From the NCBI RefSeq assembly GCF_036182465.1, contig NZ_CP108081.1, forward strand, positions 1,426,001-1,490,000: 64,000 bases of DNA, written 5' to 3'. This document shows, in pieces, positions 1 through 8,596 of the stretch. The notes under the pieces were generated by a model. The model worked only from the letters and a program-made list of their open reading frames with translations, was not told the origin of the DNA and ran no database searches. Source of the stretch: Streptomyces sp. NBC_00258 (GTDB lineage Bacteria > Actinomycetota > Actinomycetes > Streptomycetales > Streptomycetaceae). Numbering within the stretch: the stretch's first letter is position 1; the number at the start of each line of letters is the position of its first letter. The translations under genes and the position numbers were made by a program.

Positions 1-1320
1 GAGGTCCGCGCCGGGGGCGGTCCAGGCGGGCTGTTCGCGGCGGGCGTCGTAGTCGGATCCGGAGTACCAGTTGGCGGTGGTGGTCGGGCCGAGAGCCGCC
101 TTCCACGAGCGGTCGCTGACAACGGTCTCGACCGTGCCGTCGTCCTTCGTGAGTTCCAGGCGGGCGATCAGACGCGGCGTGACGGCGGCGCCCGCACTCG
201 GGTCGGTGCTCGCGAGTGGGTTGCCGGAGCCGGTGACAGCGGCGCCGCTCTCGTGTCCTGAGGCCAGGCCCGGCTCGAAGGTGATGCCCGTGCCGTCTGC
301 GCCCGCGGTACCGATCGCGGTGATCGTGCGCGACTCCAGACGCTCTCCGCCGTCGCCTGTGTCGATGTTGACGGTGCCGCCGACGTGGTAGTTGGCCACG
401 TTGTTCACCTTGATGGTGGTGGCGCCCCGGTCGGCGGGTGCGAGGAGGCCCCCGCTGCCCTTGGACTGGCTCTGCCACCAGCTGTACGGGGCGGTGCGGC
501 CGCTCGTGGGGTTCGTGACGGACCGGGTCACCAGCGCCGTGCCGTGGCCCAGTTCGACGCCCAGGGTGTTGTCGCCGTTGCGGATGAGGCCCGTGACGTC
601 GAAGGCCCGGTATTCGGTGGAGAGTTGGTAGTTGGAGTTGCCCGGGGCGAGTACCTCGTCGGTGACGGGCTTGCCGTTGAGCCGGGCCACGTGCAGTCCG
701 ACGCCGGACAGGTACAGCCTCGCTCCGACGATCTTCCCCCGGCGCCTGTCCACCCGGAAGGCGCGGGCGAACATGGGCAGCGGCTGGTCGACGGTTCGGC
801 CCGGGTACTCGATCCACCGTGCCTTGCCCCAGTCGGAGCGTTTGAGGAGCCCCATCTCCCATGAGGCGGGCGGGCTCCACGGTGTCGCGTCGCCCTGCGT
901 GTTCCACGCCCGCACCTGCCAGACGACCCGGGCGCGCGAGGCCTGGGCGGGACCGTGCCATGCGACGTCGGTCTGGGCCGAGGAGCGGACCTTGCCGCTG
1001 TCCCACAGCAGACGGCCCTTGTCGAGATCCCGATCAGTGCGCGCCGCGCGGATCCGGTAGGCGGCCTGGGTCCATCCCGGGCCGCCCTCCACCCGCCAAC
1101 TCAGTCGTGGGGCGGGGTCGTCGACGCCGAGCGGGTTGTCCTCGCGGCCGTCGACGGCGAGGCCTGTGACTCTCGCTCCGTGTCTGTCACCCTCCTCGGC
1201 GGCGTAGGCCTCCTGCGTGGGAAGGCCGGGGACGGTGGGCAGCGCCATCCCTGCCGCTGAGACGGCCACGGTGCCGACCACCTGTCTACGGCTCAACGCT
1301 CCGCCCGATATGCCGGACAT
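1..1320 (-). CDS. Alpha-L-rhamnosidase, GH78-like, N-terminal part (runs off the window)
   Basis: This is the first 440 codons of a large secreted glycosidase; the catalytic domain lies beyond base 1. The ATG at 1318-1320 is followed by a twin-arginine signal (SRRQVVG, then a hydrophobic stretch ending near GLPTQEAYA), so export by Tat is likely. The mature start (VTGLAVDGREDNPLG, then PRLSW) is the fibronectin-like N-terminal region typical of bacterial GH78 enzymes. The sandwich domain (LYLSGVGLHVARLNG, EYRAFDV) follows and carries an inserted module of about 75 residues at roughly 290-365. The family releases terminal alpha-L-rhamnose from plant or bacterial glycans. It is the last visible gene of a sugar-import operon, about 70 bp behind the binding protein, so the liberated sugar is probably what the operon imports. 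The family call rests on the N-terminal domains only. Confidence 0.8.
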   Translation of the reverse strand, partial: MSGISGGALSRRQVVGTVAVSAAGMALPTVPGLPTQEAYAAEEGDRHGARVTGLAVDGREDNPLGVDDPAPRLSWRVEGGPGWTQAAYRIRAARTDRDLDKGRLLWDSGKVRSSAQTDVAWHGPAQASRARVVWQVRAWNTQGDATPWSPPASWEMGLLKRSDWGKARWIEYPGRTVDQPLPMFARAFRVDRRRGKIVGARLYLSGVGLHVARLNGKPVTDEVLAPGNSNYQLSTEYRAFDVTGLIRNGDNTLGVELGHGTALVTRSVTNPTSGRTAPYSWWQSQSKGSGGLLAPADRGATTIKVNNVANYHVGGTVNIDTGDGGERLESRTITAIGTAGADGTGITFEPGLASGHESGAAVTGSGNPLASTDPSAGAAVTPRLIARLELTKDDGTVETVVSDRSWKAALGPTTTANWYSGSDYDARREQPAWTAPGADL

Positions 1321-1392
1321 GCAAAACCTCCGTCGATTCGATGAACCCTGGGGGAATGTGATGGGTCGCCCACGTGCCCGACGGCTCAGTGG

Positions 1393-2661
1393 TCAGCTCC
1401 CGGCCTTGTAGTCGGCGTCCATTTCCTTGAGGAGCTTTTCGGGCGTGGACTGGTCGCTGAAGATCTCCTGGAGCCCGCTGAGCATGGTCTGCTGCACCTT
1501 GGGGTTGGGCCAGAGCTGGTCCATGAACGGCACCGTGCGGTCCGCCCTGATGAACTTGGACAGTTCGGTCAGCGACGGGTCGACCGCATAGCCCGTGTCG
1601 GGCAGGGAGGGCAGACCGCCCTGCTTCTTGACGAACAGGTTCATGCCTTCGGGAGACATCACGAAGTCCACGAACTTCAGCGCCAGGTCCTTGTTCTTCG
1701 CCTTGGCGTTCACTCCGTAGCCCGCACCCGCCGCGGCCGGGACGATCGTGGCGGACGGGTCGTCGGTCGCCGGCAGGGCCTTGAACGTGAACGTGCCCTT
1801 CGGGTTCTTTCCCTTGAGGAGGGCGATCACCCAGTTGCCCTGGACGATGCCGAGCGTCTTGCCGGTGGCGGCGAGGCCTTGGCTGGCTTCGTAGTTGGTG
1901 CCCAGTGGGTTCTCCTGGAAGCAGCCGGTCTTCTCCATCGTCAGGTACTTGTCCAGGGCGGTGGTCCACGGTGACTGCGCGAAGGTGGCCTGGCCGGCCT
2001 GCATCTTCTTGTCGAAGTCGCGGTCGTCGCCGTAGACGGTCGTGGCGACCAGTGCGTACTGGACGAGTTGGGTCACCCAGTTGTCCTGGTTGCCCAGTGC
2101 GAAGGCGGGGGTTCCCTTGGCTTTCGCGGCCCGGCAGAACGCCAGGAGGTCCTTCCAGGTGTCCGGGGGCGTGAGTCCGGCCTTCTCCAGGGCTTGTTGG
2201 TTGTAGACCGCGCCGATGCCGTTCTGCCCGAAGATCGCGTTGTAGGTCTTTCCCTCGTACTGGGCGACGCTCTTGATCGCGTCGGGCATCCTGGCGGCCC
2301 AGGGCCGGTCCGAGAGGTCGCGCAGGTAGCCGGGCTTGGCCAGGACGTAGGTGGCACCGGGGTTTCCGTTGCCCGGCCAGACCGACATCACGTCGGGTGC
2401 GGTGCCCGAGGACAACTGGGTGCGGATCTGCTGCTGGTACTGGTCTGCGCCGCTGGTGGTGTAGCGGACCTTGACGCCCGGGTTGGCCTTCTCGAAGGCC
2501 TTGACGACGTCCTCGACGGAGCCCTGGTCGACCGAGGCCAGCGTCAGGGTCTTGGAGCCACCGCCGCCGGAGTCACCGGCCTTGGTGCCGCCGCTGCAGG
2601 CGGCAAGCAGGGCAGCGGCGGTCACAACGGCCGGCAGGACCGTCGGTATGCGTGTCTTCAT
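1393..2661 (-). CDS. Carbohydrate ABC transporter substrate-binding lipoprotein
   Basis: A 422-residue extracellular solute-binding protein of the family 1 (MalE/UgpB-like) type. Residues 1-22 are a lipoprotein signal with lipobox LLAAC, so Cys22 should be lipidated and the protein anchored on the outer face of the membrane. The mature protein shows the usual family motifs (VKAFEKANPGVKVRY near the start, APDVMSVWPG, later GIVQGNWVIALL). It delivers a sugar, probably rhamnose or a rhamnose-containing oligosaccharide judging by the downstream rhamnosidase, to the two permeases encoded just upstream. No ATPase gene is present here; such Streptomyces importers often borrow the shared MsiK ATPase, which is an inference. 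Confidence 0.92.
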   Translation of the reverse strand: MKTRIPTVLPAVVTAAALLAACSGGTKAGDSGGGGSKTLTLASVDQGSVEDVVKAFEKANPGVKVRYTTSGADQYQQQIRTQLSSGTAPDVMSVWPGNGNPGATYVLAKPGYLRDLSDRPWAARMPDAIKSVAQYEGKTYNAIFGQNGIGAVYNQQALEKAGLTPPDTWKDLLAFCRAAKAKGTPAFALGNQDNWVTQLVQYALVATTVYGDDRDFDKKMQAGQATFAQSPWTTALDKYLTMEKTGCFQENPLGTNYEASQGLAATGKTLGIVQGNWVIALLKGKNPKGTFTFKALPATDDPSATIVPAAAGAGYGVNAKAKNKDLALKFVDFVMSPEGMNLFVKKQGGLPSLPDTGYAVDPSLTELSKFIRADRTVPFMDQLWPNPKVQQTMLSGLQEIFSDQSTPEKLLKEMDADYKAGS

Positions 2662-2716
2662 GATGTCTCCCTCGGAGAAGAGGCCGCGGCCGTGGCGGAC
2701 AGGTGAGACTCGTACG

Positions 2717-3538
2717 TCATCCCTTCAGCCCTCCCGCGAAACCGTTGATGATGCTGCGCTGCAACAGGAAGTAGACGAGCAGGACCGGCAGGATGCTGAT
2801 CACCAGTGCGGCGAAGATGAGGTTCCAGTCCGTGACGTACTGGCCGACGAAGCCGGCGATCGCGACCGGCATGGTCTGCTGGGCGCTGCCGCTGAGGTAC
2901 AGCAGCGGGGTGAAGAAGTCGTTCCACACGGCGACCGTGTTGAGCACCAGGGCAGTCACGGTGATCGGTTTCAGCATCGGCAGCACCACGTAGCGGAAGC
3001 CCTGCAGCGGTGTGCAGCCGTCGATCAGGGCCGCGTCCTCGAAGTCGCGGGGCAGAGCGCGCAGGAAGCCGACGTACAGGAAGACGGTGAAGGGCACCTG
3101 CAGGCCGGAGTAGAAGAGGACCAGCGCCCAGGGCGTGCCGAGCAGACCGAGGTCCCGCATGGTCTGGTAGAGCGGCAGCGCGGCGAGCTGGAAGGGCAGG
3201 ACCAGGCCCAGGAGGACCAGCAGGTACGTGCCGCGCGACCAGCGTGCCGTGACGCGGGCCAGCGGATACGCGGCGAGCGAGGAAACGGCCAGCACGACGG
3301 CCACGCTGCAGACCGTCACCAGCACGCTGTTGGCCAGCGCGCCGCCGAGCGCGCCCTGCTGCCAGGCCTGTGTGAAGTTGTCCAGGGTCGGCGAGGTGGT
3401 CGGCTCGATGGGCGAGGACGTGTCCGACTCCGGCCGCACCGCGAGGTTGACCAGGACGTACACCGGGAAGCCCACGAAGAGGGCGGCGGCGATCATCGCC
3501 AGTTCGAGGGCGAGCGTGCGCGGGCGGTAGCGGGTCAT
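2717..3538 (-). CDS. Carbohydrate ABC transporter permease, MalG type
   Basis: A 273-residue inner-membrane permease with about six hydrophobic segments. The EAA-loop region is present (LPRDFEDAALIDGC followed by VVLPMLKP), which contacts the ATPase, and the C-terminus LQRSIINGFAGGLKG is typical of the CUT1/MalG family. Its ATG overlaps the stop codon of the upstream permease by 4 bp, so the two are probably translationally coupled. With the other permease it forms the membrane channel for the sugar delivered by the lipoprotein encoded downstream. Confidence 0.93.
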   Translation of the reverse strand: MTRYRPRTLALELAMIAAALFVGFPVYVLVNLAVRPESDTSSPIEPTTSPTLDNFTQAWQQGALGGALANSVLVTVCSVAVVLAVSSLAAYPLARVTARWSRGTYLLVLLGLVLPFQLAALPLYQTMRDLGLLGTPWALVLFYSGLQVPFTVFLYVGFLRALPRDFEDAALIDGCTPLQGFRYVVLPMLKPITVTALVLNTVAVWNDFFTPLLYLSGSAQQTMPVAIAGFVGQYVTDWNLIFAALVISILPVLLVYFLLQRSIINGFAGGLKG

Positions 3539-4482
3539 GACGCGGCCCTCTCATTGCGGGACAGCACCAGGTACTGCCCGGTCGACGCGACCGCGACGAT
3601 GATGGTCAGAACCACCGCGAGCGCGATGCTGTATCCGAACTCGCCCAGGGTGAAGGCGTCTTTGTAGATCAGCGTCGAGATGGTGTCGGTCGCGTGTCCC
3701 GGCCCGCCGCCCGTCAGCGCGTAGACCTGGTCGAAGAGTTTGATCCCGCCGATGATCGACAGCATCAGGTTGATGGTGAGCGCCGGAGCCAACAGCGGAC
3801 GGGTGACCGACCAGAAGCGCCGCACCGGGCCCGCCCCGTCGATGGCCGCCGCCTCGTGGATCTCCTTGGGCACCGACTGGAGCCCGGCCAGGAAGATGAC
3901 CATGGAGTAGCCGGCGAACTGCCACACGATCACCCCGACCACGGCCCACAGGGCGACCTGCGGACTGCCCAGCCAGTCCTGTCGCCACCCGTCCAGTCCG
4001 ACCGCGCCCAGGAGGCTGTTGACCGCGCCTTCCGGGCCGAGCAGGTTCCGCCACAGGTATGCGGTCACGATCGGGGTGATCACTGCCGGGGCGAACAGCA
4101 ACACCCTCAGGATGTTGCGGGACTTGATGGCCGCGTTGACCCCGAGGGCCAGGGCCAGCCCCAGCGCGTTCTGGATGACCGTGATGGACACGGCGATCAG
4201 CAGGGTGTGGCGGATGGCCTGCATCGCGTCGTCGTCGCTGAACATGTCGGCGAACTTGCCCAGCCCGACGAAGGAGAAGCTGGGGTCCAGACCGTCCCAG
4301 TCGGTGAAGGCGTAGTACACGCCGCGAACGCTCGGCACCAGGACGACGAAGGCGAACAGCAGCAGTGCGGGCAGTGCGAACCACCAGGGAGGCGTGGTAC
4401 GCGGACTGCGGACGCGCCCGGCCGGTGCCTCGTGCTGGAAGTGGTCGTGGTCCGGAAGTTGCTCGTTCGGGGCGAGGGTCAC
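3535..4482 (-). CDS. Carbohydrate ABC transporter permease, MalF type
   Basis: A 315-residue permease, the first gene of the sugar operon. A short charged N-terminus of about 35 residues precedes six or so membrane spans. The EAA loop is clear (VPKEIHEAAAIDGAG then FWSVTRPLLAP). It ends in a 4-bp overlap with the MalG-type gene. A LacI-type palindrome lies just upstream of its start, placing the whole operon (MalF, MalG, binding protein, rhamnosidase) under the divergent LacI regulator. Confidence 0.93.
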   Translation of the reverse strand: MTLAPNEQLPDHDHFQHEAPAGRVRSPRTTPPWWFALPALLLFAFVVLVPSVRGVYYAFTDWDGLDPSFSFVGLGKFADMFSDDDAMQAIRHTLLIAVSITVIQNALGLALALGVNAAIKSRNILRVLLFAPAVITPIVTAYLWRNLLGPEGAVNSLLGAVGLDGWRQDWLGSPQVALWAVVGVIVWQFAGYSMVIFLAGLQSVPKEIHEAAAIDGAGPVRRFWSVTRPLLAPALTINLMLSIIGGIKLFDQVYALTGGGPGHATDTISTLIYKDAFTLGEFGYSIALAVVLTIIVAVASTGQYLVLSRNERAAS

Positions 4483-4501
4483 AGGCGGACCTCATTCTTC
4501 C

Positions 4502-4515
4502 TTGAAACGTTTCAA
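4502..4515. promoter_or_regulatory. LacI-type operator 1
   Basis: Perfect 14-bp palindrome TTGAAACGTTTCAA with the central CG typical of LacI/GalR operators. It lies about 20 bp upstream of the first permease start. Confidence 0.75.
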
Positions 4516-4628
4516 AGAGACAGCGAGATCAGGGCTCCGGTCGGCTCGACACCGTGAGGCATCTGCCGGCCCTACGTCGTGGAGATGTGGTCCGGGGCCC
4601 GGCGAAGGCGCCCCGGCGTGGGACCCTG

Positions 4629-4644
4629 TGGGCAACGTTTCCCA
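4629..4644. promoter_or_regulatory. LacI-type operator 2
   Basis: Near-perfect palindrome TGGGCAACGTTTCCCA with the same AACGTT core as the other two sites. It is about 150 bp upstream of the permease operon and 200 bp upstream of lacI, compatible with binding by two dimers or looping. Confidence 0.65.
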
Positions 4645-4810
4645 AAGGGTGCTGCCAGACCTTAGAGAGCGCCCCGCGTGACGTCAAGATGCCGCGCAAG
4701 CTGCGCAACTGTTACGGCAGTGACGCGCCCCGCGGTGCCCGACGACCGCTGGGCGCGACTCGGAGTCGACGAATACGCCTTCCTGGGCTACTGCTCCGTC
4801 CGTACACTCT

Positions 4811-4824
4811 CGGCAACGTTCCCC
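4811..4824. promoter_or_regulatory. LacI-type operator 3
   Basis: Palindromic GGCAACGTTCC core immediately upstream of the LacI start and just after a -10-like TACACT (4803-4808). The position suggests autoregulation. Confidence 0.6.
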
Positions 4825-4845
4825 ACTTCGCCGGAGGGCACCCGG

Positions 4846-5883
4846 ATGGAACCGCCAACACCACCTCGTCGCGTCACGATCGTCGACGTGGCACGTCACG
4901 CCCAGGTGTCCACCACCGCTGTCTCCAAGGTCCTGCGCAACGCCTACGGAGCCAGCCCCGAGATGCGCGCGAAGGTGCGCCGGTCGATCGACGAGCTCGG
5001 CTACCGGCCGCACGCGGGGGCCAGGGGCCTGCGCGGGCAGACGTACACCATCGGCGTGATGCTGCCCGACATCCGCAACCCCTTCTTCCCCGAGATCCTC
5101 GACGGGATCACCGACCGGCTCGCGGACACCGACTACCAGGTCTTCCTGGGCCCGGGCTGCAATGGGGAGTTGGCGGAAGCACGGATCACCGAAGCCATGA
5201 TCGACCGGGGAATGGACGGCATCGTCCTGATCGCACCCGTGTCACAGCGCGCCCATCTCGAGCACATCGCCTCCGTCGTCCCGACCGTCGTCGTCGGCCG
5301 CCATGGGCACTCCCCTGTGTACGACACCGTGACGGACGACGACGTGGCGGGCGCGTCCTTGGTCGTCGGACACCTCGCGGGCCTCGGCCACCGCCGGATC
5401 GCCCACATCGAACACCACGAAACCGACCCGACGCGCATCGCGGAGATGCCCAACGCCCAGCGTGCCGACGGGTACCGGCGTGCCATGCGGTCCTTCGGCC
5501 TCGCGGAGGAGATCGACATCGTCTCCACCACCTACACCCAGCAGGGCGGATACGACGGCGCCAAGGAACTGCTCGCGCGCCCCCGCCGGCCCACGGCCGT
5601 CTTCGCCGGAGCGGACATCGTTGCCATGGGTGTGCTGGAGGCCCTCACCGAAGCCGGGTTGTCCGCCCCCGGTGACATTTCGGTTGCCGGCTACGACAAC
5701 ACGACGTTCGCCTCGTTCGGTCCGATCTCACTGACGAGCGTCGACCAGGCGGGCCACGAGATCGGCGGGAACGCCGCACGCCTCCTCCTGGAGCGGATTG
5801 CCGACCGCCAGAAGGCACCGGTCCAGGTCAAGCTGTCCCCCTCGCTGGTGCCACGCCGGACGACCGCTCCGCCCCCGGAGTAG
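4846..5883 (+). CDS. LacI-family transcriptional regulator of the sugar operon
   Basis: A 345-residue LacI/GalR repressor. The DNA-binding domain is at residues 9-60 (VTIVDVARHAQVSTTAVSKV, then the hinge helix ELGYRPHAGARGL), followed by a periplasmic-binding-protein-like effector domain (IGVMLPDIRNPFFPEILDG, AVFAGADIVAMGVLEAL, SVAGYDNT). I chose the ATG at 4846 because GGAGG-like bases sit just upstream and the HTH then starts at the usual place; an in-frame upstream extension has no family similarity. Three AACGTT palindromes lie in the shared intergenic region, so it likely represses both itself and the divergent transporter/rhamnosidase operon until sugar is present. Confidence 0.93.
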   Translation: MEPPTPPRRVTIVDVARHAQVSTTAVSKVLRNAYGASPEMRAKVRRSIDELGYRPHAGARGLRGQTYTIGVMLPDIRNPFFPEILDGITDRLADTDYQVFLGPGCNGELAEARITEAMIDRGMDGIVLIAPVSQRAHLEHIASVVPTVVVGRHGHSPVYDTVTDDDVAGASLVVGHLAGLGHRRIAHIEHHETDPTRIAEMPNAQRADGYRRAMRSFGLAEEIDIVSTTYTQQGGYDGAKELLARPRRPTAVFAGADIVAMGVLEALTEAGLSAPGDISVAGYDNTTFASFGPISLTSVDQAGHEIGGNAARLLLERIADRQKAPVQVKLSPSLVPRRTTAPPPE

Positions 5884-5910
5884 ACCGTCGTTTCCGGGGT
5901 CCGGCAGCGC

Positions 5911-5940
5911 GGCGTTCAACCGTTCGGTTGAACGCCGTTT
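5911..5940 (+). terminator. Hairpin terminator after lacI
   Basis: Two 12-base arms (5911-5922 and 5925-5936) form a perfect inverted repeat around TT, followed by GTTT. It sits 27 bp after the lacI stop and before the next gene. Confidence 0.6.
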
Positions 5941-6066
5941 CAACCTCCGGCAGGCCTCATCGCTCCGTACGGACGACGCGAAGATGACCGCGATCGCGCC
6001 AGAATGGCGATCGCCCCATGGCGCCCGGGCCCTGTCAGCCACCCCCTTGAGAGAGGTCTCCTCCGC

Positions 6067-7206
6067 ATGCCCAGTTTGCCCAGCAGACGACGTGTCCTTG
6101 CCGTCGGTGCCGGTGCCGCCCTCGGTGCCGGTGCGTTCGGTGCCTCAGCGGTTCCGGCGTCGGCCTCTCCCGCCGCGTCACGGCGCTCGACCGGGCGCGA
6201 GGAGACCAGGACACTCGACGAGCTCTATCGGGCCGCCCTCGCCGAAGGCGGGAAGCTCGTCGTCTACGCCGGTGGCGACACCCCGACCCAGCAGGACGGC
6301 ACCAAGGCCGCCTTCAAGGACCGCTTCCCGGACCTCGACCTGACGCTGATCGTGGACTACAGCAAGTACCACGACGTGCGTGTCGACAACCAGTTCGCGA
6401 CCGGCACCCTCGTACCCGACGTCGTGCAGTTCCAGACTCTTCAGGACTTCGACCGCTGGAAGCAGCTGGGCCGCCTGCTGCGCTACAAGCCCGCCGGCTT
6501 CTCGAAGGTCTACGACAAGTTCAAGGATCCGCAGGGCGCGTGGGTCGCCACGGGAGCGATCGCCTTCAGCTTCATGTACGACACGGCTGCGGTCGGTTCG
6601 AGTGCGCGGCTCACCCCGCGGGACCTGGTCGACCCGAAGTGGAAGGGCAGGATCGCCTCGTCGTACCCGCACGACGACGACGCGGTCCTCTACCTGTACT
6701 CGCTGTACGCCCAGAAGTACGGCTGGGACTGGGTGGCCAAGTTCGCGGCTCAGGACGTGCAGTTCGCGCGGGGCAGCAACTCCCCGGGGGACGCCGTCTT
6801 CGGCGGGCAGAAGACGATCGGCGTCGGCACCGCGGGCTCGGCTACCGGCTCGTCTCCTGTGACGTTCGTGATCGACGCGCGGCACCCGTTCATGGCCTGG
6901 GGCCAGCGCGCCGCGATCCTCGAGCAGGCCAAGAACTCCACGGCCGCCAAGCTCTTCCTCAACTGGCAGCTGTCCACCGAACACCAGCAGCAGTCCTTCA
7001 ACGGCTGGTCGGTACGCACCGACGTCACTCCCCCGGCGGGCCTGAAGCAGATCTGGGAGTACCCCAACGCCAACGTGGACGGCTTCCCCCGTTTCATGGC
7101 CGACCGCGCCGAGGTGGAACGCTGGAAGCAGACGTTCGCCCTGTACTTCGGCGAGGTCAAGGGCGACCCCACGCCCGGCTGGCTCGGACTGCACCCGGGA
7201 GCGTAG
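6067..7206 (+). CDS. Tat-exported ABC-type substrate-binding protein (iron/spermidine-like fold), orphan
   Basis: A 379-residue extracellular solute-binding protein. I chose the ATG at 6067 because it gives a clean Tat signal (SRRRVLAVG, hydrophobic core, ending ASASPAA); the in-frame ATG at 6004 would add 21 residues before it. The mature part resembles FbpA/PotD-like binding proteins: KLVVYAGGDTPTQ near the start, VVQFQTLQDFDRWK, GAIAFSFMYDT and ATGSSPVTFVID. No permease or ATPase gene is adjacent. Downstream is a two-component system, so a sensing role is possible but unproven. The ligand cannot be read from the sequence. Confidence 0.8.
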   Translation: MPSLPSRRRVLAVGAGAALGAGAFGASAVPASASPAASRRSTGREETRTLDELYRAALAEGGKLVVYAGGDTPTQQDGTKAAFKDRFPDLDLTLIVDYSKYHDVRVDNQFATGTLVPDVVQFQTLQDFDRWKQLGRLLRYKPAGFSKVYDKFKDPQGAWVATGAIAFSFMYDTAAVGSSARLTPRDLVDPKWKGRIASSYPHDDDAVLYLYSLYAQKYGWDWVAKFAAQDVQFARGSNSPGDAVFGGQKTIGVGTAGSATGSSPVTFVIDARHPFMAWGQRAAILEQAKNSTAAKLFLNWQLSTEHQQQSFNGWSVRTDVTPPAGLKQIWEYPNANVDGFPRFMADRAEVERWKQTFALYFGEVKGDPTPGWLGLHPGA

Positions 7207-7213
7207 GCGTCGA

Positions 7214-7257
7214 GGGGTTGCCGTTCCGTTGCCCCCTGGCCGACGGAACGGCAGCCC
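7214..7257 (+). terminator. Hairpin terminator after the binding-protein gene
   Basis: TGCCGTTCCGT (7219-7229) is perfectly complementary to ACGGAACGGCA (7243-7253). Flanking GGGG/CCCC extends the stem to about 16 bp with one G-U pair. There is no U tract. It separates this gene from the kinase. Confidence 0.65.
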
Positions 7258-7339
7258 CCGCTCTTCACATCAGTCATACAGGCGACGGATAGACTCGGCT
7301 CCCCTGTCCCAGTGGATCATTCATCCCAGGGGGTTCGTC

Positions 7340-8596
7340 GTGTCCGATCCCGGTCTCGCCCTCGCCTCGGCACCGGGCATTCGCAGCCGGTTCGGCCCGA
7401 GGCAGATACCGCACTTCGTGTTCTTCCTCATCGTCGGTGCCGCGCTGGTCCGCCTCGCCCGTCTGAACTTGTCGCTGTGCTGGGACATCGTGGCTGTCAG
7501 CGGGCTGCTCGCCGTGACATACGCGGCTGGACTGGCGCTGTGGAGCAGGCTGGGCCCGCTGGTCCGGCACGCCTGGGTCGCTGCTCTCCTCCTTCAATGG
7601 GCGGTCCTCGTCCTCCTGACCCCGCCGCCGCTGACCGGTGCCTACGTCTGGTGCGCCATACCGCTGGCATGCGTGGCCCTGGGTGCGCTCGGCCACCGTG
7701 CCGCGATGGCGGCGCTGACCGCCATCACCCTCCTGCTGGTCGGTCAACTCACCCGGACGGCGGGCGGATTCGACCCCGAGATGGTGCTGATCCCGGTTGC
7801 GGCCGTCTGGAGCACCGTGGCCCTGTACCGGGCACAGCAGCGGAACGTCACGGAGCGCCAGCGCCTGGTCGAGGAACTGCGCGGCACGCGTGACGTTCTG
7901 GCGGACGAGCGGCATCGGACCGGTGTGCTCGAGGAACGCGCGCGCCTCGCCCGTGACCTGCACGACACCCTCGCCCAGGAACTGTCCGGCAGCCTGATGC
8001 TGCTGCAGGCGGCCGAGCGGGACTGGGAGGAGCGGCCCGACGTGGCGCGTACTCGGGTACGCGCGGTCACCGACGGCCTGGACGCGGGGCTCACCGAGAC
8101 CCGGCGCATCATCCAGGACCTCACCCCGTCCACTGTGGCCGAGGCCGGGCTGGAAGGTTCCCTGCGGCTGCTGTGCGACCAGGCGCAGCAGGCCGAAGCC
8201 GCGGTGCGCGTGCAGTTCCGCTCGGTCGGAACCCATCGCCCCGAGTTGGACGAACAGGCCGCCACCACCCTGTTCCGCGTGGCGCAGGGCATGATGGCGA
8301 ACGTCCGCGAACACGCACACGCCACGAGCCTGCTGGTGACACTTCACCATCGGGCAGACCGCGTCGAACTGGACATGAGCGACGACGGGGTGGGCTTCGA
8401 CCCGGCCCGCGTCGGTGGGGCGGTCCGGTCAGGCCGGGGGTTCGGTCTCCCCGCCGCCCGGGCGCGGCTTCGCACGAACGGCGGTGATCTGGACATCGAC
8501 AGCGTGCCGGGCCGTGGCACGCGGATTCGGGCCACCGTCCCCGCCCGCGCTTGGCCCGGTCTGCCGGTGCCCGTCGCCTCGGCGGCGGTCCGATGA
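7340..8596 (+). CDS. NarL-type sensor histidine kinase
   Basis: A 418-residue membrane histidine kinase. The GTG at 7340 is chosen because an AGGGGG ribosome site precedes it by a few bases; the earlier in-frame ATG (7229) overlaps the upstream terminator. About five hydrophobic segments occupy residues 20-160. A dimerisation/phosphoacceptor helix of the HisKA_3 type follows (ARLARDLHDTLAQELSG, with phospho-His in LHDT), then a HATPase domain with N-box NVREHAHAT and G-boxes DDGVGFDP and GRGFGLPAARARL. The stop overlaps the response regulator ATG (ATGA), so the two form a pair. The signal is not evident; the binding protein encoded upstream is a candidate partner. Confidence 0.92.
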   Translation: MSDPGLALASAPGIRSRFGPRQIPHFVFFLIVGAALVRLARLNLSLCWDIVAVSGLLAVTYAAGLALWSRLGPLVRHAWVAALLLQWAVLVLLTPPPLTGAYVWCAIPLACVALGALGHRAAMAALTAITLLLVGQLTRTAGGFDPEMVLIPVAAVWSTVALYRAQQRNVTERQRLVEELRGTRDVLADERHRTGVLEERARLARDLHDTLAQELSGSLMLLQAAERDWEERPDVARTRVRAVTDGLDAGLTETRRIIQDLTPSTVAEAGLEGSLRLLCDQAQQAEAAVRVQFRSVGTHRPELDEQAATTLFRVAQGMMANVREHAHATSLLVTLHHRADRVELDMSDDGVGFDPARVGGAVRSGRGFGLPAARARLRTNGGDLDIDSVPGRGTRIRATVPARAWPGLPVPVASAAVR

